From the IMG/VR virus record IMGVR_UViG_3300045303_000221, positions 1-64,000 of that record: 64,000 nucleotides of DNA. One strand, 5' to 3'. The notes under the pieces are model-generated. The model worked only from the letters and a program-made list of their open reading frames with translations. It was not told where the DNA came from and searched no databases. Both the position numbers and the translations under genes were made by a program. Shown piece after piece: positions 8,388-15,564 of this stretch; positions within the stretch are counted from its first letter, which is position 1; each line of letters begins with the position of its first letter. Source of the stretch: a virus.

Positions 8388-9236
8388 ATGGCATCGACGG
8401 TCAAGAACTCCGTGATCGAGTTCGGCACGCTTGCCGTGCCGGTGGCGCTGCGGAAGGTCAGCACGAAGGGCGAGGTCAACTTTGACCGCGCCGCGCCGGA
8501 CGGCTCGCTGATCAAGCGGCTTGAGGTGAACGCGAACACCGGCGAGACGGTGGAGTCGGCGGACATCATCCGCGGCGTCCGCGACGGCGAGGTGTTCCAC
8601 GAGATCCCGGCGACGGCGATCGACGCGATCAACGTCCAGACGAAGCTCGACTCGTTCACGATCGAGGGCTTCGTGCCGCTGGACGAGGTGCCGTGGGAGC
8701 GCGTCACCGACACCTACTACCTGGCCCCGGTGAAGGGCGGCCAGTCCTCGCGCAAGGCGCTGCGGCTGCTCCTGGACGCGATGAAGCCGGTCCCGGCGAA
8801 GGGGCGCGGCAAGGACAAGATCGAGGGACGCGGCGCACGCGCCGGGGTGTTCAAGCTGATGCCCCGCTCCCTCCAGCACCTCGCGGTCGTCTACCCGAAG
8901 GGCGAGGGCCTGTTCGTGAGCACCCTCGCGTGGGCCGAGGACTTCCGGCAGGCCGACGAGGCGGCGGCGGCGCTGGCCGGGATCGAGTCGGACGAGAAGG
9001 CGCTGGAGATGGCGCGCGCCCTGATCGACGCCTACTCGGAGTCGATCGACCTGATCGACACGTTCAAGGACGACGTGCGCGAGAAGCGCGCCGAGTTGAT
9101 CGCGCAGGCTGCGACCGGCGAGGCGATTGTCGTCCCGGAGGCGGCGGGAACGAAGGCGGGCACCGGGGACGACCTGATGGCGGCGCTGGAAGCGTCGCTC
9201 GCGAACCGGAAGCGCAAGGCTGCGGTCGTCGGGTAG
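8388..9236 (+). CDS. ku: Ku-like DNA end-binding protein, 282 aa
   Basis: Matches bacterial Ku in order and length: IEFGTLAVPVALRKVS (family: ISFGLVNIPVKLYSA), a VNFD strand, TGETVESADIIRGVRDG (family: vxxxDIVKGYE), FVPLDEVPWERVTDTYYLAP (family: FVPxxEIDPxYFDKTYYLxP), a central GVFKLMPRSLQHLAVVYP strand (family: REHLVAlrP), and a C-terminal helix MARALIDAYSESID. Bacterial Ku homodimers ring DNA ends and recruit LigD in non-homologous end joining. Phage Ku proteins are known from mycobacteriophages Omega and Corndog, where they are linked to joining short-overhang genome ends with host LigD. No ligase D is visible here. ATG 8388 is set by AGAGAGGGAGG. Confidence 0.85.
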   Translation: MASTVKNSVIEFGTLAVPVALRKVSTKGEVNFDRAAPDGSLIKRLEVNANTGETVESADIIRGVRDGEVFHEIPATAIDAINVQTKLDSFTIEGFVPLDEVPWERVTDTYYLAPVKGGQSSRKALRLLLDAMKPVPAKGRGKDKIEGRGARAGVFKLMPRSLQHLAVVYPKGEGLFVSTLAWAEDFRQADEAAAALAGIESDEKALEMARALIDAYSESIDLIDTFKDDVREKRAELIAQAATGEAIVVPEAAGTKAGTGDDLMAALEASLANRKRKAAVVG

Positions 9237-9242
9237 CGCGAG

Positions 9243-9791
9243 ATGCAGTACGTGTTCCGGCCGCTGTCACACTGGCCGTACGACGTGACCGACCCGAGAC
9301 GCAGCCGCTACGCCTTCAAGGCTCCGTGGTCGAACACGATGCGGCTGCTCGACCGCGAGCTTCGGATGCTGGACGCATCCGACCTCGTGATCGGGGCCGA
9401 CTTCCGCGAGCAGGACCTGCGGCTGGACGGCCTGCCACGCTCCAACGCCCGGGTGCCTCAGCATCCGGGCGTGGAGCTTTCCTTCAACACGCGGCGGCAC
9501 GGGCGGCTCGTGTACGCATCCGACTCGTGCGACTGGTGGGAGCACAACGTGCGGTCGCTGGCGCTGACGCTGGAGGCGCTGCGCGCCGTCGATCGGTTCG
9601 GCGGCACGCGCCGGGGCGAGCAGTACGCGGGGTTCCGGCAGATCGAGTCGGCGGACGGGAAGGTGACGCGCGAGCGCGGCCGTCGGCTGGTCGAGGCGCA
9701 CGGCGGCTACCGGCAGGCGTTGGCGGCGACGCACCCGGACGCGGGCGGCAGCACGGACGACTTCCTGAGCGTGCAAGCTACGCGCGGCTAG
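9243..9791 (+). CDS. DnaJ-like phage protein, 182 aa
   Basis: Starts six bases after the Ku gene, so probably cotranscribed. The C-terminus has the J-domain signature HPD in the context YRQALAATHPDAGGSTDDF, as in phage and bacterial DnaJ-like proteins; the rest of the J helix bundle before HPD is short (GRRLVEAHGG). The N-terminal 130 residues (WPYDVTDPRRSRYAFKAPWS, then ELSFNTRRHG) are not recognised. It could recruit host DnaK, but that is inferred from the HPD motif alone. Confidence 0.65.
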   Translation: MQYVFRPLSHWPYDVTDPRRSRYAFKAPWSNTMRLLDRELRMLDASDLVIGADFREQDLRLDGLPRSNARVPQHPGVELSFNTRRHGRLVYASDSCDWWEHNVRSLALTLEALRAVDRFGGTRRGEQYAGFRQIESADGKVTRERGRRLVEAHGGYRQALAATHPDAGGSTDDFLSVQATRG

Positions 9792-9842
9792 CTCACGACG
9801 TGTTACACTTGGGGTGCGGGGTGAACCCCGCAGAGAGGGAGG
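9791..9842 (+). promoter_or_regulatory. Promoter-hairpin-RBS cassette for 9847
   Basis: CTCACGACGTGT, TACACT (9804-9809), hairpin GCGGGG/CCCCGC (9816-9831, loop TGAA), AGAGAGGGAGG. Confidence 0.8.
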
Positions 9843-9846
9843 CGAC

Positions 9847-10179
9847 ATGACGAACGAGTTGACCCGCGAGCAGGGGCTGGAGTTCCTGAACAAGGACGGG
9901 AACCTCCGCGTCCCGTGCTCGCGCTACGGCCACGACACGGAGACGTGCGCGCCGGTCGCGTGGCGGCTGGCGGTCACGCTGGCGTACGAGACGGGCGAGC
10001 CGCTGACGCTGGAGACGCTGGACTACTGCATGGGGCTGGTCGTCAACGACCACGACGACGTGGCCTACATGCTGGAGAACTACGAGAACTCGGAGCCGCA
10101 GATGGTGAACCCGAGTCCGGCCGAGATCGAGTCCAACATGCGGGCAATGGAGATCCGTGACAGAGAGGCGGGGACATGA
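9847..10179 (+). CDS. Hypothetical protein, 110 aa
   Basis: ATG 9847 follows AGAGAGGGAGG. Acidic alpha-rich product (MTNELTREQGLEFLNKDG; DYCMGLVVNDHDDVAYML). No family recognised. Overlaps the next gene by four bases. Confidence 0.7.
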   Translation: MTNELTREQGLEFLNKDGNLRVPCSRYGHDTETCAPVAWRLAVTLAYETGEPLTLETLDYCMGLVVNDHDDVAYMLENYENSEPQMVNPSPAEIESNMRAMEIRDREAGT

Positions 10180-10364
10180 TCGACATTGCCGGATACGAGG
10201 TGGTTCCTTCGGAGCGCGACGGTGACCTGTGCCGATTCTGGCGCGGCCCCGTCCAGGGCACCTGGAGCGCCACCACCGATGAGGGCCGCCGCGTCGCGAC
10301 GTGCGTCACCCTCAAGGAAGCGCTCGCGGCCGTCACCGAGGACGCGGAGCTACACGCTACGTGA
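10176..10364 (+). CDS. Hypothetical protein, 62 aa
   Basis: ATG 10176 overlaps the previous stop (ATGA) and is preceded by AGAGAGGCGGGG. The product (IAGYEVVPSERDGDLCRFWR; TWSATTDEGRRVATC) reads as a small beta-sheet protein. Its end overlaps the lipoprotein gene by four bases. Confidence 0.65.
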   Translation: MIDIAGYEVVPSERDGDLCRFWRGPVQGTWSATTDEGRRVATCVTLKEALAAVTEDAELHAT

Positions 10365-10723
10365 GACGCGCGGTGCTAGTGCTAGTGGTGCTGGCGGGCT
10401 GCGGGTCGGCGCAGGAGGTCACGTCCGGTCGGGTGATCGACCGGGCGTACCACCCGGCCCACAGCGAGACGAACATGGTCGCGGACTACCGCACCGAGAC
10501 GGACTGCTCGACCGACCCGGACGGCCACATCGACTGCACGTCGAAGCAGGTGCTGACGGGGTATCACTCCGAGCGGAAGCGGTTCCCGGATCGGTGGACG
10601 ATCACGGTCGAGCGGTGCTTTGAGGATCACTGCGCGCGGCGCGACGTGGAGGTCACGCAGGCGGACTTCGATCGGGTGATCGTCGGCGACGACCACTGGG
10701 ACGAGAAGACCGGCATCGTCTAG
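10361..10723 (+). CDS. Predicted lipoprotein, 120 aa
   Basis: The start is GTG 10361 (GTGA overlap). The N-terminus MRRAVLVLVVLAGCGS is a type II signal peptide: two Arg, a hydrophobic core and an LAGC lipobox, so Cys14 should be lipidated and the protein anchored on the outer face of the host membrane. The mature part has four Cys that may form disulfides (TDCSTDPDGHIDC; RCFEDHCARR). Phage lipoproteins often act in superinfection exclusion; that role is inference. Last gene before a new cassette. Confidence 0.75.
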   Translation: MRRAVLVLVVLAGCGSAQEVTSGRVIDRAYHPAHSETNMVADYRTETDCSTDPDGHIDCTSKQVLTGYHSERKRFPDRWTITVERCFEDHCARRDVEVTQADFDRVIVGDDHWDEKTGIV

Positions 10724-10724
10724 C

Positions 10725-10774
10725 TCACGACGTGTTATACTTTGGGTGCGGGGAGAGGCCCCGCAGAGAGGAGG
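10725..10774 (+). promoter_or_regulatory. Promoter-hairpin-RBS cassette for 10781
   Basis: CTCACGACGTGT, TATACT (10736-10741), hairpin GCGGGG/CCCCGC (10748-10764, loop AGAGG), AGAGAGGAGG. Confidence 0.8.
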
Positions 10775-10780
10775 TGCCCG

Positions 10781-10942
10781 ATGTACGGAGCACTGGCTGA
10801 GGTGCGAGAGGCGCTGGAGACGGCGCTGCGCACGGACAACGTGGTGCCCCTGGTGCTGGCCGTCGGCCGGGCCTACGAGATGGGTGCCACGGACGCGGAC
10901 CTGGCCCTAGTCGAGGACATGCCGTTCGGGGGCGGGTCGTGA
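10781..10942 (+). CDS. Hypothetical protein, 53 aa
   Basis: ATG 10781 after AGAGAGGAGG. A small helical product (ALAEVREALETALRTDN; LVLAVGRAYEMGATDADL). Four-base overlap with the next gene. No family recognised. Confidence 0.65.
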   Translation: MYGALAEVREALETALRTDNVVPLVLAVGRAYEMGATDADLALVEDMPFGGGS

Positions 10943-11112
10943 CCTGCCTGCGCTGCGGCGCACCGGCGGTCGTCGCGGCGATGCGGACGAACGGGTTCAC
11001 GATCGGCAAGCCGTGGATGGCGTGCTCCGAGCACGCGCCGCGACCGAGCCTGGAGATCGACCTGATCGACCTTCGCGTGCCCGAGCTAGCCGTCCCCGAG
11101 GTGGACGACTGA
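10939..11112 (+). CDS. Zinc-ribbon-like microprotein, 57 aa
   Basis: GTG 10939 overlaps the previous stop and the stop overlaps ATG 11112. The sequence TCLRCGAPAVVAAM and, about 25 residues on, WMACSEHAP give a C-x2-C / C-x2-H zinc-binding pattern. The C-terminus is acidic. Too short for a family assignment. Confidence 0.6.
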   Translation: MTCLRCGAPAVVAAMRTNGFTIGKPWMACSEHAPRPSLEIDLIDLRVPELAVPEVDD

Positions 11113-11327
11113 TGGGGGGCCGCGAGCGGATTCTGTCGAACCGCGAGGTGCGCCAGATGGTGACGCGCGAGGGCGGCTCCGTCGTGCCTGGCGGCTCGCA
11201 CCTGAAGATTCGCGACGCGAACGGGCGGCTGGTCGGGATCCTGCCGAAGAACGGGAAGCTGCAGGGCTACCGGGCGTACCTGAACATGCGCTCGCAGCTA
11301 CAGAACGCGGGCCTGTGGAATCCCTGA
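11112..11327 (+). CDS. HicA-like protein, 71 aa
   Basis: Length and pattern fit the HicA/YcfA fold: REVRQMVTREGGSVVPGGSH, then LKIRDANGRLVGILP, then a C-terminal helix ending in NAGLWN. The GSH (catalytic His in HicA mRNA interferases) and the final QNAGL (family: ILKQAGL) are present. No HicB-type antitoxin is next to it, so toxicity is not implied; phages often carry solitary HicA-fold proteins. A second HicA domain lies on the minus strand at 41681-42097. Confidence 0.65.
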   Translation: MGGRERILSNREVRQMVTREGGSVVPGGSHLKIRDANGRLVGILPKNGKLQGYRAYLNMRSQLQNAGLWNP

Positions 11328-11341
11328 CCGACGAGCGGTAG

Positions 11342-11393
11342 CTCACGACGTGTTATACTTGGAGTGCGGGGAGAGGCCCCGCAGAGAGAGGAC
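11342..11393 (+). promoter_or_regulatory. Promoter-hairpin-RBS cassette for 11404
   Basis: CTCACGACGTGT, TATACT (11354-11359), hairpin GCGGGG/CCCCGC (11366-11382, loop AGAGG), AGAGAGAGG. Confidence 0.8.
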
Positions 11394-11403
11394 GGTGCGA
11401 GAG

Positions 11404-11754
11404 ATGACCACGGTTTACGCTCCGCGCACGAACGGCAACCACTGGGGCTACTGGCGGGTCGAGAACATGCTCGACTTGCCCACCGCCACGAAGCGTCGCC
11501 GGAACGCGATCCATTTCATCCTCACGAACGAGGGGCTGGCGCGCTTCACGCGCGACGTGGGGACGCCGACGTGCTGCTACTGCCACGGCGGCATTGAGGA
11601 CGACGGGAAGGTCAAGCCGTACGGCACCTACGTGCCGGGCACGCGCCGCGCGAAGCTGTGGCACTACGAGTGCGGCTGGGGCGCGCTGCTCCAGGACATG
11701 ATCCTGGACGAGCGCGCGAACCGAATCCTCGTCCCCGAGCAGATTCAACTCTAG
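11404..11754 (+). CDS. Zinc-binding hypothetical protein, 116 aa
   Basis: ATG 11404, 11 bases after AGAGAGAGG. The middle holds TCCYCHGGI and, about 30 residues on, LWHYECGWG: a C-x2-C / H-x2-C zinc site like those of PARP-type or treble-clef fingers. The N-terminus (YAPRTNGNHWGYWRVENML) is not recognised. Single-gene unit between two cassettes. Confidence 0.7.
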   Translation: MTTVYAPRTNGNHWGYWRVENMLDLPTATKRRRNAIHFILTNEGLARFTRDVGTPTCCYCHGGIEDDGKVKPYGTYVPGTRRAKLWHYECGWGALLQDMILDERANRILVPEQIQL

Positions 11755-11763
11755 CGGCTGACT

Positions 11764-11818
11764 GACTCACAAAGTGTGTTAGACTTCAAGTGCGGGGAGA
11801 GGCCCCGCAGAGAGAGGA
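11764..11818 (+). promoter_or_regulatory. Promoter-hairpin-RBS cassette for 11824
   Basis: CTCACAAAGTGTGT, TAGACT (11780-11785), hairpin GCGGGG/CCCCGC (11792-11808), AGAGAGAGGAG. Confidence 0.8.
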
Positions 11819-11823
11819 GCGAG

Positions 11824-12219
11824 ATGACTGCGAAGGACCGCCAGTGGGCCGAGCTTGACCGGCGCGCGCACGCCGCGGGGATGGCTGCCGGGCAGGCCGC
11901 ACGGCCCGCGCCGATGACGATCGTGGAGCACACGAACCCGTGGGACGACTCGTCGCCGATCAAGCGCACGTACGCGCCGGTGATGGACGGCATCTGCGGC
12001 ACCGCCTACGTCAAGGTGCGGCCGGGCAATAGCTCGTTCGCGCGCTGGCTGAAGAAGCACCGCGGGGCCTTCACCGCCTACTACGGCGGGGTCCAGTTCT
12101 CGGTGAACGACTTCGGCCAGAGTGTCGAGCGCGGGCTGGCGTACGCCTCGGCCTACGGCGCGGTCGTCCGCGCGGAGTACCCCGAGATGTCCATCTTCAC
12201 CGACTCGTGGGTCAACTAG
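11824..12219 (+). CDS. Hypothetical protein, 131 aa
   Basis: ATG 11824 after AGAGAGAGGAGCGAG. The product (CGTAYVKVRPGNSSFARWLK; GAFTAYYGGVQFSVNDFGQS) is mixed alpha/beta and soluble. I do not recognise the family. First of four closely packed genes (11824, 12221, 12553, 12828). Confidence 0.7.
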   Translation: MTAKDRQWAELDRRAHAAGMAAGQAARPAPMTIVEHTNPWDDSSPIKRTYAPVMDGICGTAYVKVRPGNSSFARWLKKHRGAFTAYYGGVQFSVNDFGQSVERGLAYASAYGAVVRAEYPEMSIFTDSWVN

Positions 12220-12220
12220 C

Positions 12221-12556
12221 ATGGCCCGGCAGACGATGAACGAGTCGCTGGCGGTGCTCGTGCGCGGCGCGCTGACGAAGCTGCGCGAGTGCAACGACGA
12301 CTTCGCCGAGCTTGAGCCGATCGACTCTGACCTCCAGGTCGTGCTCGCGCTGCTCGGACGGGTCGAGACGATCCCCGCCGGAACGATCGGTACGCCGACC
12401 TGGGACGACGAGGCGGCGGACGAGCCGGTGGTGGCCGTGATCGAACTGACGCAGGCCGAGCTTCAGAAGCTGACGCAGGTGTGCGGCCACGACGGCTTCG
12501 GGATGGTGCCGGAGGCGGCCGAGGCGATCATCGCGAGGCAGGGCGGTCGGCTGTGA
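12221..12556 (+). CDS. Hypothetical protein, 111 aa
   Basis: ATG 12221 lies one base after the previous stop. Mainly helical and acidic (MNESLAVLVRGALTKLRECN; DSDLQVVLALLGRVETIPAG). Overlaps the following GTG by four bases. Function unknown. Confidence 0.65.
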   Translation: MARQTMNESLAVLVRGALTKLRECNDDFAELEPIDSDLQVVLALLGRVETIPAGTIGTPTWDDEAADEPVVAVIELTQAELQKLTQVCGHDGFGMVPEAAEAIIARQGGRL

Positions 12557-12828
12557 ACCGCCAGCAGAGGATCGCCCGCATCATCCGCGACGCCGCCTTC
12601 GCGGTCGGCGTCCAGGGCCACGGCTGCGAGTCCGCGATCGAGATTGCGGTGCGTGACGCGGGGAACCTGGGCACGTCGAAGGAGAACGTGATCGGCGCGC
12701 TGTGCGACTTCTACTACGGCGGCTCGCTCCTCACCTGGGACGAGATCGTGCGGGTGCTGGACGCGGACAAGCAGCGCCGGTTCAAGTTCCTGGAGGCCGC
12801 GGCCGACTTCTACGGCGGCGGCAACTGA
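12553..12828 (+). CDS. Hypothetical protein, 91 aa, paralogue of 26993
   Basis: GTG 12553 overlaps the previous stop. The pattern AIEIAVRDAG ... NVIGALCDFYYG ... TWDEIVRVLD ... AADFYGGGN matches the protein at 26993 (AIELGIRAVP ... AVIDHLCMWWNG ... TWDRIRDYFD ... CADFWRGGN) at the same spacing, so the two are paralogues within this genome. Helical, function unknown. Confidence 0.65.
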   Translation: MNRQQRIARIIRDAAFAVGVQGHGCESAIEIAVRDAGNLGTSKENVIGALCDFYYGGSLLTWDEIVRVLDADKQRRFKFLEAAADFYGGGN

Positions 12829-13097
12829 TGGGCAGGTGCGTGGAGGTGTCGAAGCTCCCGCCGTGCGACTTGTGCGGCGACGCGGCGCGGTTCGATGTGC
12901 GCACGAGCGGCGGTGCGTGGGCCAACTTCTGCGTCGGCTGCGCGGCGCAGGCGAGGGAGTGCAAGGTGTGGGACGGGTCGCTCGGCACGGGCCTCGGGCA
13001 GGTGCTGGTGCTGAACGACCACCCGGGGGTCGAGGCCGAGGTGATGCGCGCCCTGCGCCGCCGGGTGTCTACCGGCCACATAGCTCACAACATGTGA
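12828..13097 (+). CDS. Zinc-ribbon-like protein, 89 aa
   Basis: ATG 12828 overlaps the previous stop (TGATG). PPCDLCGDAARFDV and FCVGCAAQARECKVW give two C-x2-C pairs about 25 residues apart, a zinc-ribbon layout. The last codons overlap the next promoter motif (CTCACAACATGTGA), and the stop is inside it. Confidence 0.65.
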   Translation: MGRCVEVSKLPPCDLCGDAARFDVRTSGGAWANFCVGCAAQARECKVWDGSLGTGLGQVLVLNDHPGVEAEVMRALRRRVSTGHIAHNM

Positions 13098-13134
13098 TAC
13101 TCTTGAGGTGCGGGGAGTGAACCCCGCAGAGAGG
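13084..13134 (+). promoter_or_regulatory. Promoter-hairpin-RBS cassette for 13147
   Basis: CTCACAACATGTGA, TACTCT (13098-13103), hairpin GCGGGG/CCCCGC (13110-13127), AGAGAGG. The motif overlaps the 3' end of the preceding gene. Confidence 0.75.
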
Positions 13135-13146
13135 AAAGGTAACGAG

Positions 13147-13488
13147 ATGCGCGCAGGATCCCTCCAGAACCTGATCGGCGACAACGCGAAGGACGCCCAG
13201 ACTCCCGAGGTCGGCATGGGCTGCACGATCTTCGGCTGGACTGACCGCAACGCGGCGACCGTGATCGAGGTGTCCCGCACGGGCCACAAGATCACCGTCC
13301 AGTACGACACCCAGACCCGCACCGACACGAACGGCATGTCGGACGCCCAGGCGTACGAGTTCACCCCGAACCCGCAGGGCCGCACCGAGACGTTCACGCG
13401 CCGCCAGAACGGCGACTACCGCGTCGTCGGCGGCACCACCCGCTGCCTGGTCGGCGTCCGCGACGCCTACTACGACTTCGGCTTCTGA
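13147..13488 (+). CDS. Hypothetical protein, 113 aa
   Basis: ATG 13147, 12 bases after AGAGAGG. A beta-rich soluble product (VGMGCTIFGWTDRNAATVIE; HKITVQYDTQTRTDTNGMSD). Directly followed by a strong terminator, so a single-gene unit. Its repeated use of the AT-poor synonymous codons ACC and CGC resembles a well-expressed gene, but that is an impression. Confidence 0.7.
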   Translation: MRAGSLQNLIGDNAKDAQTPEVGMGCTIFGWTDRNAATVIEVSRTGHKITVQYDTQTRTDTNGMSDAQAYEFTPNPQGRTETFTRRQNGDYRVVGGTTRCLVGVRDAYYDFGF

Positions 13489-13500
13489 TTCCCCCCACCC

Positions 13501-13524
13501 GAGGGGCGGCTCCGGCCGCCCCTC
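13501..13524 (+). terminator. Terminator with TCCG tetraloop
   Basis: Perfect 10-bp stem GAGGGGCGGC/GCCGCCCCTC closed by C(TCCG)G, a UNCG-type tetraloop, then TCCCCTAT. Confidence 0.85.
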
Positions 13525-13543
13525 TCCCCTATGGAGGTACGAG

Positions 13544-13753
13544 ATGGCGCAGACCCCGCTCGCGCGCCTTGGACTGCAGCGCGTACCCGATCCGATCGCG
13601 GTCGGCACGCGCGTGACGAACGGCAAGCCCGGCTCGGCGCGGGTGGCCGGGACGGTAGTGGCGGTGGACGGCGAGACGTACACCGTGCAGGGCCGGAACG
13701 GCGAGCGGGCGACGGAGCTTCGTCACAACCTGCTCGCGTTCCCATCCACGTGA
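13544..13753 (+). CDS. Hypothetical protein, 69 aa
   Basis: ATG 13544 after ATGGAGGTACGAG. The core GTRVTNGKPGSARVAGTVV then VDGETYTVQGRNGE looks like a small SH3/KOW-type barrel. No promoter motif precedes it, so it may depend on read-through of the 13501 terminator. Function unknown. Confidence 0.65.
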   Translation: MAQTPLARLGLQRVPDPIAVGTRVTNGKPGSARVAGTVVAVDGETYTVQGRNGERATELRHNLLAFPST

Positions 13754-13800
13754 TAGGAAGACAGAATCATTCGATCATTCGATCAGAGAGGAAGGGCGAC

Positions 13801-14169
13801 ATGCCCGCAATGACGTACGAGGGAATCGAACTGCTCGGGCTGGACGCATCGAACACGCTGGCCGCGCTCGGCGCGGTGCGGATCGAGTACCAGCCGGGCA
13901 ACGGCACGCGCTACGACGTGCTGATCACGGGCCAGCCGGATCGCGTCGGCCCGGACTACGGATCGAGCAACGACGACCACTGGATTGTGGCGGTGCTGAA
14001 CTTCGGGACGGTGCACGAGATGCGTCGCGACGAGGCCCCGATGCCGGTGTACCTGGCGGAGAAGCTGACGAGCCGGAACATGACGGACGCGGCTGCGCTG
14101 CACCTGCTCCTGTCGGCCGTGGCCGCGTCGAAGCCGCACGTGACGCTGACGGACGCGGGCGTCCGGTGA
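13801..14169 (+). CDS. Hypothetical protein, 122 aa
   Basis: ATG 13801 after AGAGAGGAAGGGCGAC. The upstream region has a short direct repeat (TCATTCGATCATTCGATCAG) in place of the usual hairpin. The product is alpha/beta (GIELLGLDASNTLAALGAVR; HWIVAVLNFGTVHEM). Family unknown. Overlaps the next gene by four bases. Confidence 0.7.
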   Translation: MPAMTYEGIELLGLDASNTLAALGAVRIEYQPGNGTRYDVLITGQPDRVGPDYGSSNDDHWIVAVLNFGTVHEMRRDEAPMPVYLAEKLTSRNMTDAAALHLLLSAVAASKPHVTLTDAGVR

Positions 14170-14297
14170 GCACCTTCGGGCTGGGCATGATCGTCGGCGG
14201 CCTGATCGGGATCGTCGGCACGATGTGGATCGTCGGCAGGGCGGCGCGGCGCGTCGGCGACGAACTGCGCAAGTCGGGACGGCTCCGCGATGACTGA
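14166..14297 (+). CDS. Membrane microprotein, 43 aa
   Basis: GTG 14166 overlaps the previous stop and its end overlaps the next gene by 8 bases. Residues 4-24 (FGLGMIVGGLIGIVGTMWIV) form a Gly-rich transmembrane helix, followed by a basic tail RAARRVGDELRK that should face the cytoplasm. Similar single-helix microproteins occur at 28167, 35312, 49712, 55770 and 56676. Confidence 0.6.
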   Translation: MSTFGLGMIVGGLIGIVGTMWIVGRAARRVGDELRKSGRLRDD

Positions 14298-14781
14298 CAC
14301 GATGGAGCGGATCCTGGTGCTGCTCGTGCGGCACGCGCGCGGGCATCACCCGCTGCGCGGCGAGGCGATGACGTGCCTCGACATGGCGCACGGCCTCGGG
14401 TTTCGGAGCGGGTCCGACCGCCGGTCTGCGCGCGACGGCCGGGTCATGTCGCCAGCGCAGCGGGTCATCCAGCCGGTGACGGCGCTGCGCAAGCTCGGGC
14501 TGCTGCGGCTGGCCCCTCGCCCGGATCGCCTCACCGGCACGGCGTACGCGCTGACGGAGGAGGGCGAGCGCGAGGCCGACAAGCTGATCGAGGCCGGGGC
14601 GCTGGCCCGGCGGGTCGAGCACAAGGTGGAGGTCGTCCAGGCGAACACGATGGTCTACCACGCCGTCTGCTCGTGCGGCTGGCGAAGCTCGCCGTCGAAC
14701 ATCGCGGCGTTCGCTCACAACGACGGCGAGCGGCACGTGGCGATGGCACGCACGGGGGTGCCTGCCCCCTTCGACGGGTAG
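14290..14781 (+). CDS. Winged-helix-like protein, 163 aa
   Basis: ATG 14290 overlaps the preceding gene. Residues 1-105 read as a winged helix: a helix (ERILVLLVRHARG), a recognition-type region ending VIQPVTALRKLGLLRLAP, then a wing and YALTEEGEREADKLIEAG, the usual MarR/PadR-like ending. The C-terminal part adds VCSCGWRSSPSNIAAFAHN, a short Cys/His motif. A DNA-binding role is inferred. Confidence 0.6.
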   Translation: MTDTMERILVLLVRHARGHHPLRGEAMTCLDMAHGLGFRSGSDRRSARDGRVMSPAQRVIQPVTALRKLGLLRLAPRPDRLTGTAYALTEEGEREADKLIEAGALARRVEHKVEVVQANTMVYHAVCSCGWRSSPSNIAAFAHNDGERHVAMARTGVPAPFDG

Positions 14782-14820
14782 CGCTGACACCCCTGGAGTG
14801 CGCCGGTCGGCGGACCGCGC

Positions 14821-14836
14821 TAGAGTCACGCGGGTG
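14821..14836 (+). promoter_or_regulatory. Leaderless promoter for 14834
   Basis: TAGAGT (14821-14826), seven bases, then GTG 14834; no ribosome-binding site. Confidence 0.55.
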
Positions 14837-15094
14837 GGTGCCTTGACTGTCTGGGGAGGTCCGTTGGATGGAGCGCAAGCTCCACTCCGCCGCCGGACAG
14901 CCACCATGTGGATCGAGGACACCGCACCGCACCGCATCCGTCTCACGCCCGGCCCTGGGCGACTCATGCACCGACTCCAAGGCGACCTACTCGTGTACGT
15001 GGAGTTGACGATGACGATCTGCGACGGCTGCGGCGCGCACCATGCTCGCGTTGACTCGTGCGTGCTCTGCGGCGCGCAGCTTCGGCGGACATGA
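14834..15094 (+). CDS. Zinc-ribbon-like protein, 86 aa
   Basis: GTG 14834 is chosen because TAGAGT lies seven bases before it, the leaderless layout of this genome. The N-terminus (TVWGGPLDGAQAPL) is followed by a short beta region, and the C-terminus CDGCGAHHARVDSCVLCGA has two C-x2-C pairs, a zinc ribbon. Overlaps the next gene by four bases. Confidence 0.6.
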   Translation: MGALTVWGGPLDGAQAPLRRRTATMWIEDTAPHRIRLTPGPGRLMHRLQGDLLVYVELTMTICDGCGAHHARVDSCVLCGAQLRRT

Positions 15095-15288
15095 CGATCG
15101 ACGCCCAGGACTCGGGCGTGCTGGTGCTGGGCGCTGCCGCGCGGAGGGAGATCGCGGAGGCCGCGAAGGCGGCGCGCATGGCGTACGCGATGGCTCGCCC
15201 GGAGACGGGCGACCTGCACATCGAACGGATCGTACGGCTCGTAGAGGGCGGCGATGCCGCCCGCGAGCACTCGCCGCCGGGCGACTAG
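15091..15288 (+). CDS. Hypothetical protein, 65 aa
   Basis: ATG 15091 overlaps the previous stop (ATGA). Short alpha-helical product rich in Ala (AAARREIAEAAKAARMAYAM). Probably coupled to 14834. No family recognised. Confidence 0.6.
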   Translation: MTIDAQDSGVLVLGAAARREIAEAAKAARMAYAMARPETGDLHIERIVRLVEGGDAAREHSPPGD

Positions 15289-15363
15289 GCCCGGCGACCT
15301 TCCTGCGGACCGACTGCTGGCCGGTCTGTCCCGCCAACCTCGTGATCAGAGAGAAGCCCACCG

Positions 15364-15564
15364 ATGGCAACCGCCCTACCCGTCGAAACGAGCCGCCCAG
15401 ACGGCCTCACGGAGAACCTGAACGAGCCGTCGCTGTGCGAGTGCGACCGTGGCGTCCAGTACGAGCACCGCTGCTGCGGAGCGCTCTCGGAGGGCAGGTG
15501 CTGCATGGACCCCGAGTGGGTCATGCGCGAGTGTGACCAGTGCGGCGGGGTCGGCATCAGGTGA
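15364..15564 (+). CDS. Cys-rich protein, 66 aa
   Basis: ATG 15364 preceded by AGAGAGAAG. The product carries nine Cys (LCECDRG; HRCCGALSEGRCCM; ECDQCGG), enough for two metal sites. It ends by overlapping the small terminase gene by four bases, so the two are translationally coupled. Function unknown. Confidence 0.65.
   Translation: MATALPVETSRPDGLTENLNEPSLCECDRGVQYEHRCCGALSEGRCCMDPEWVMRECDQCGGVGIR

Noticed and set aside
11112-11327. HicA toxin-antitoxin locus
   Set aside because: No HicB-like gene next to it; only the fold is called.
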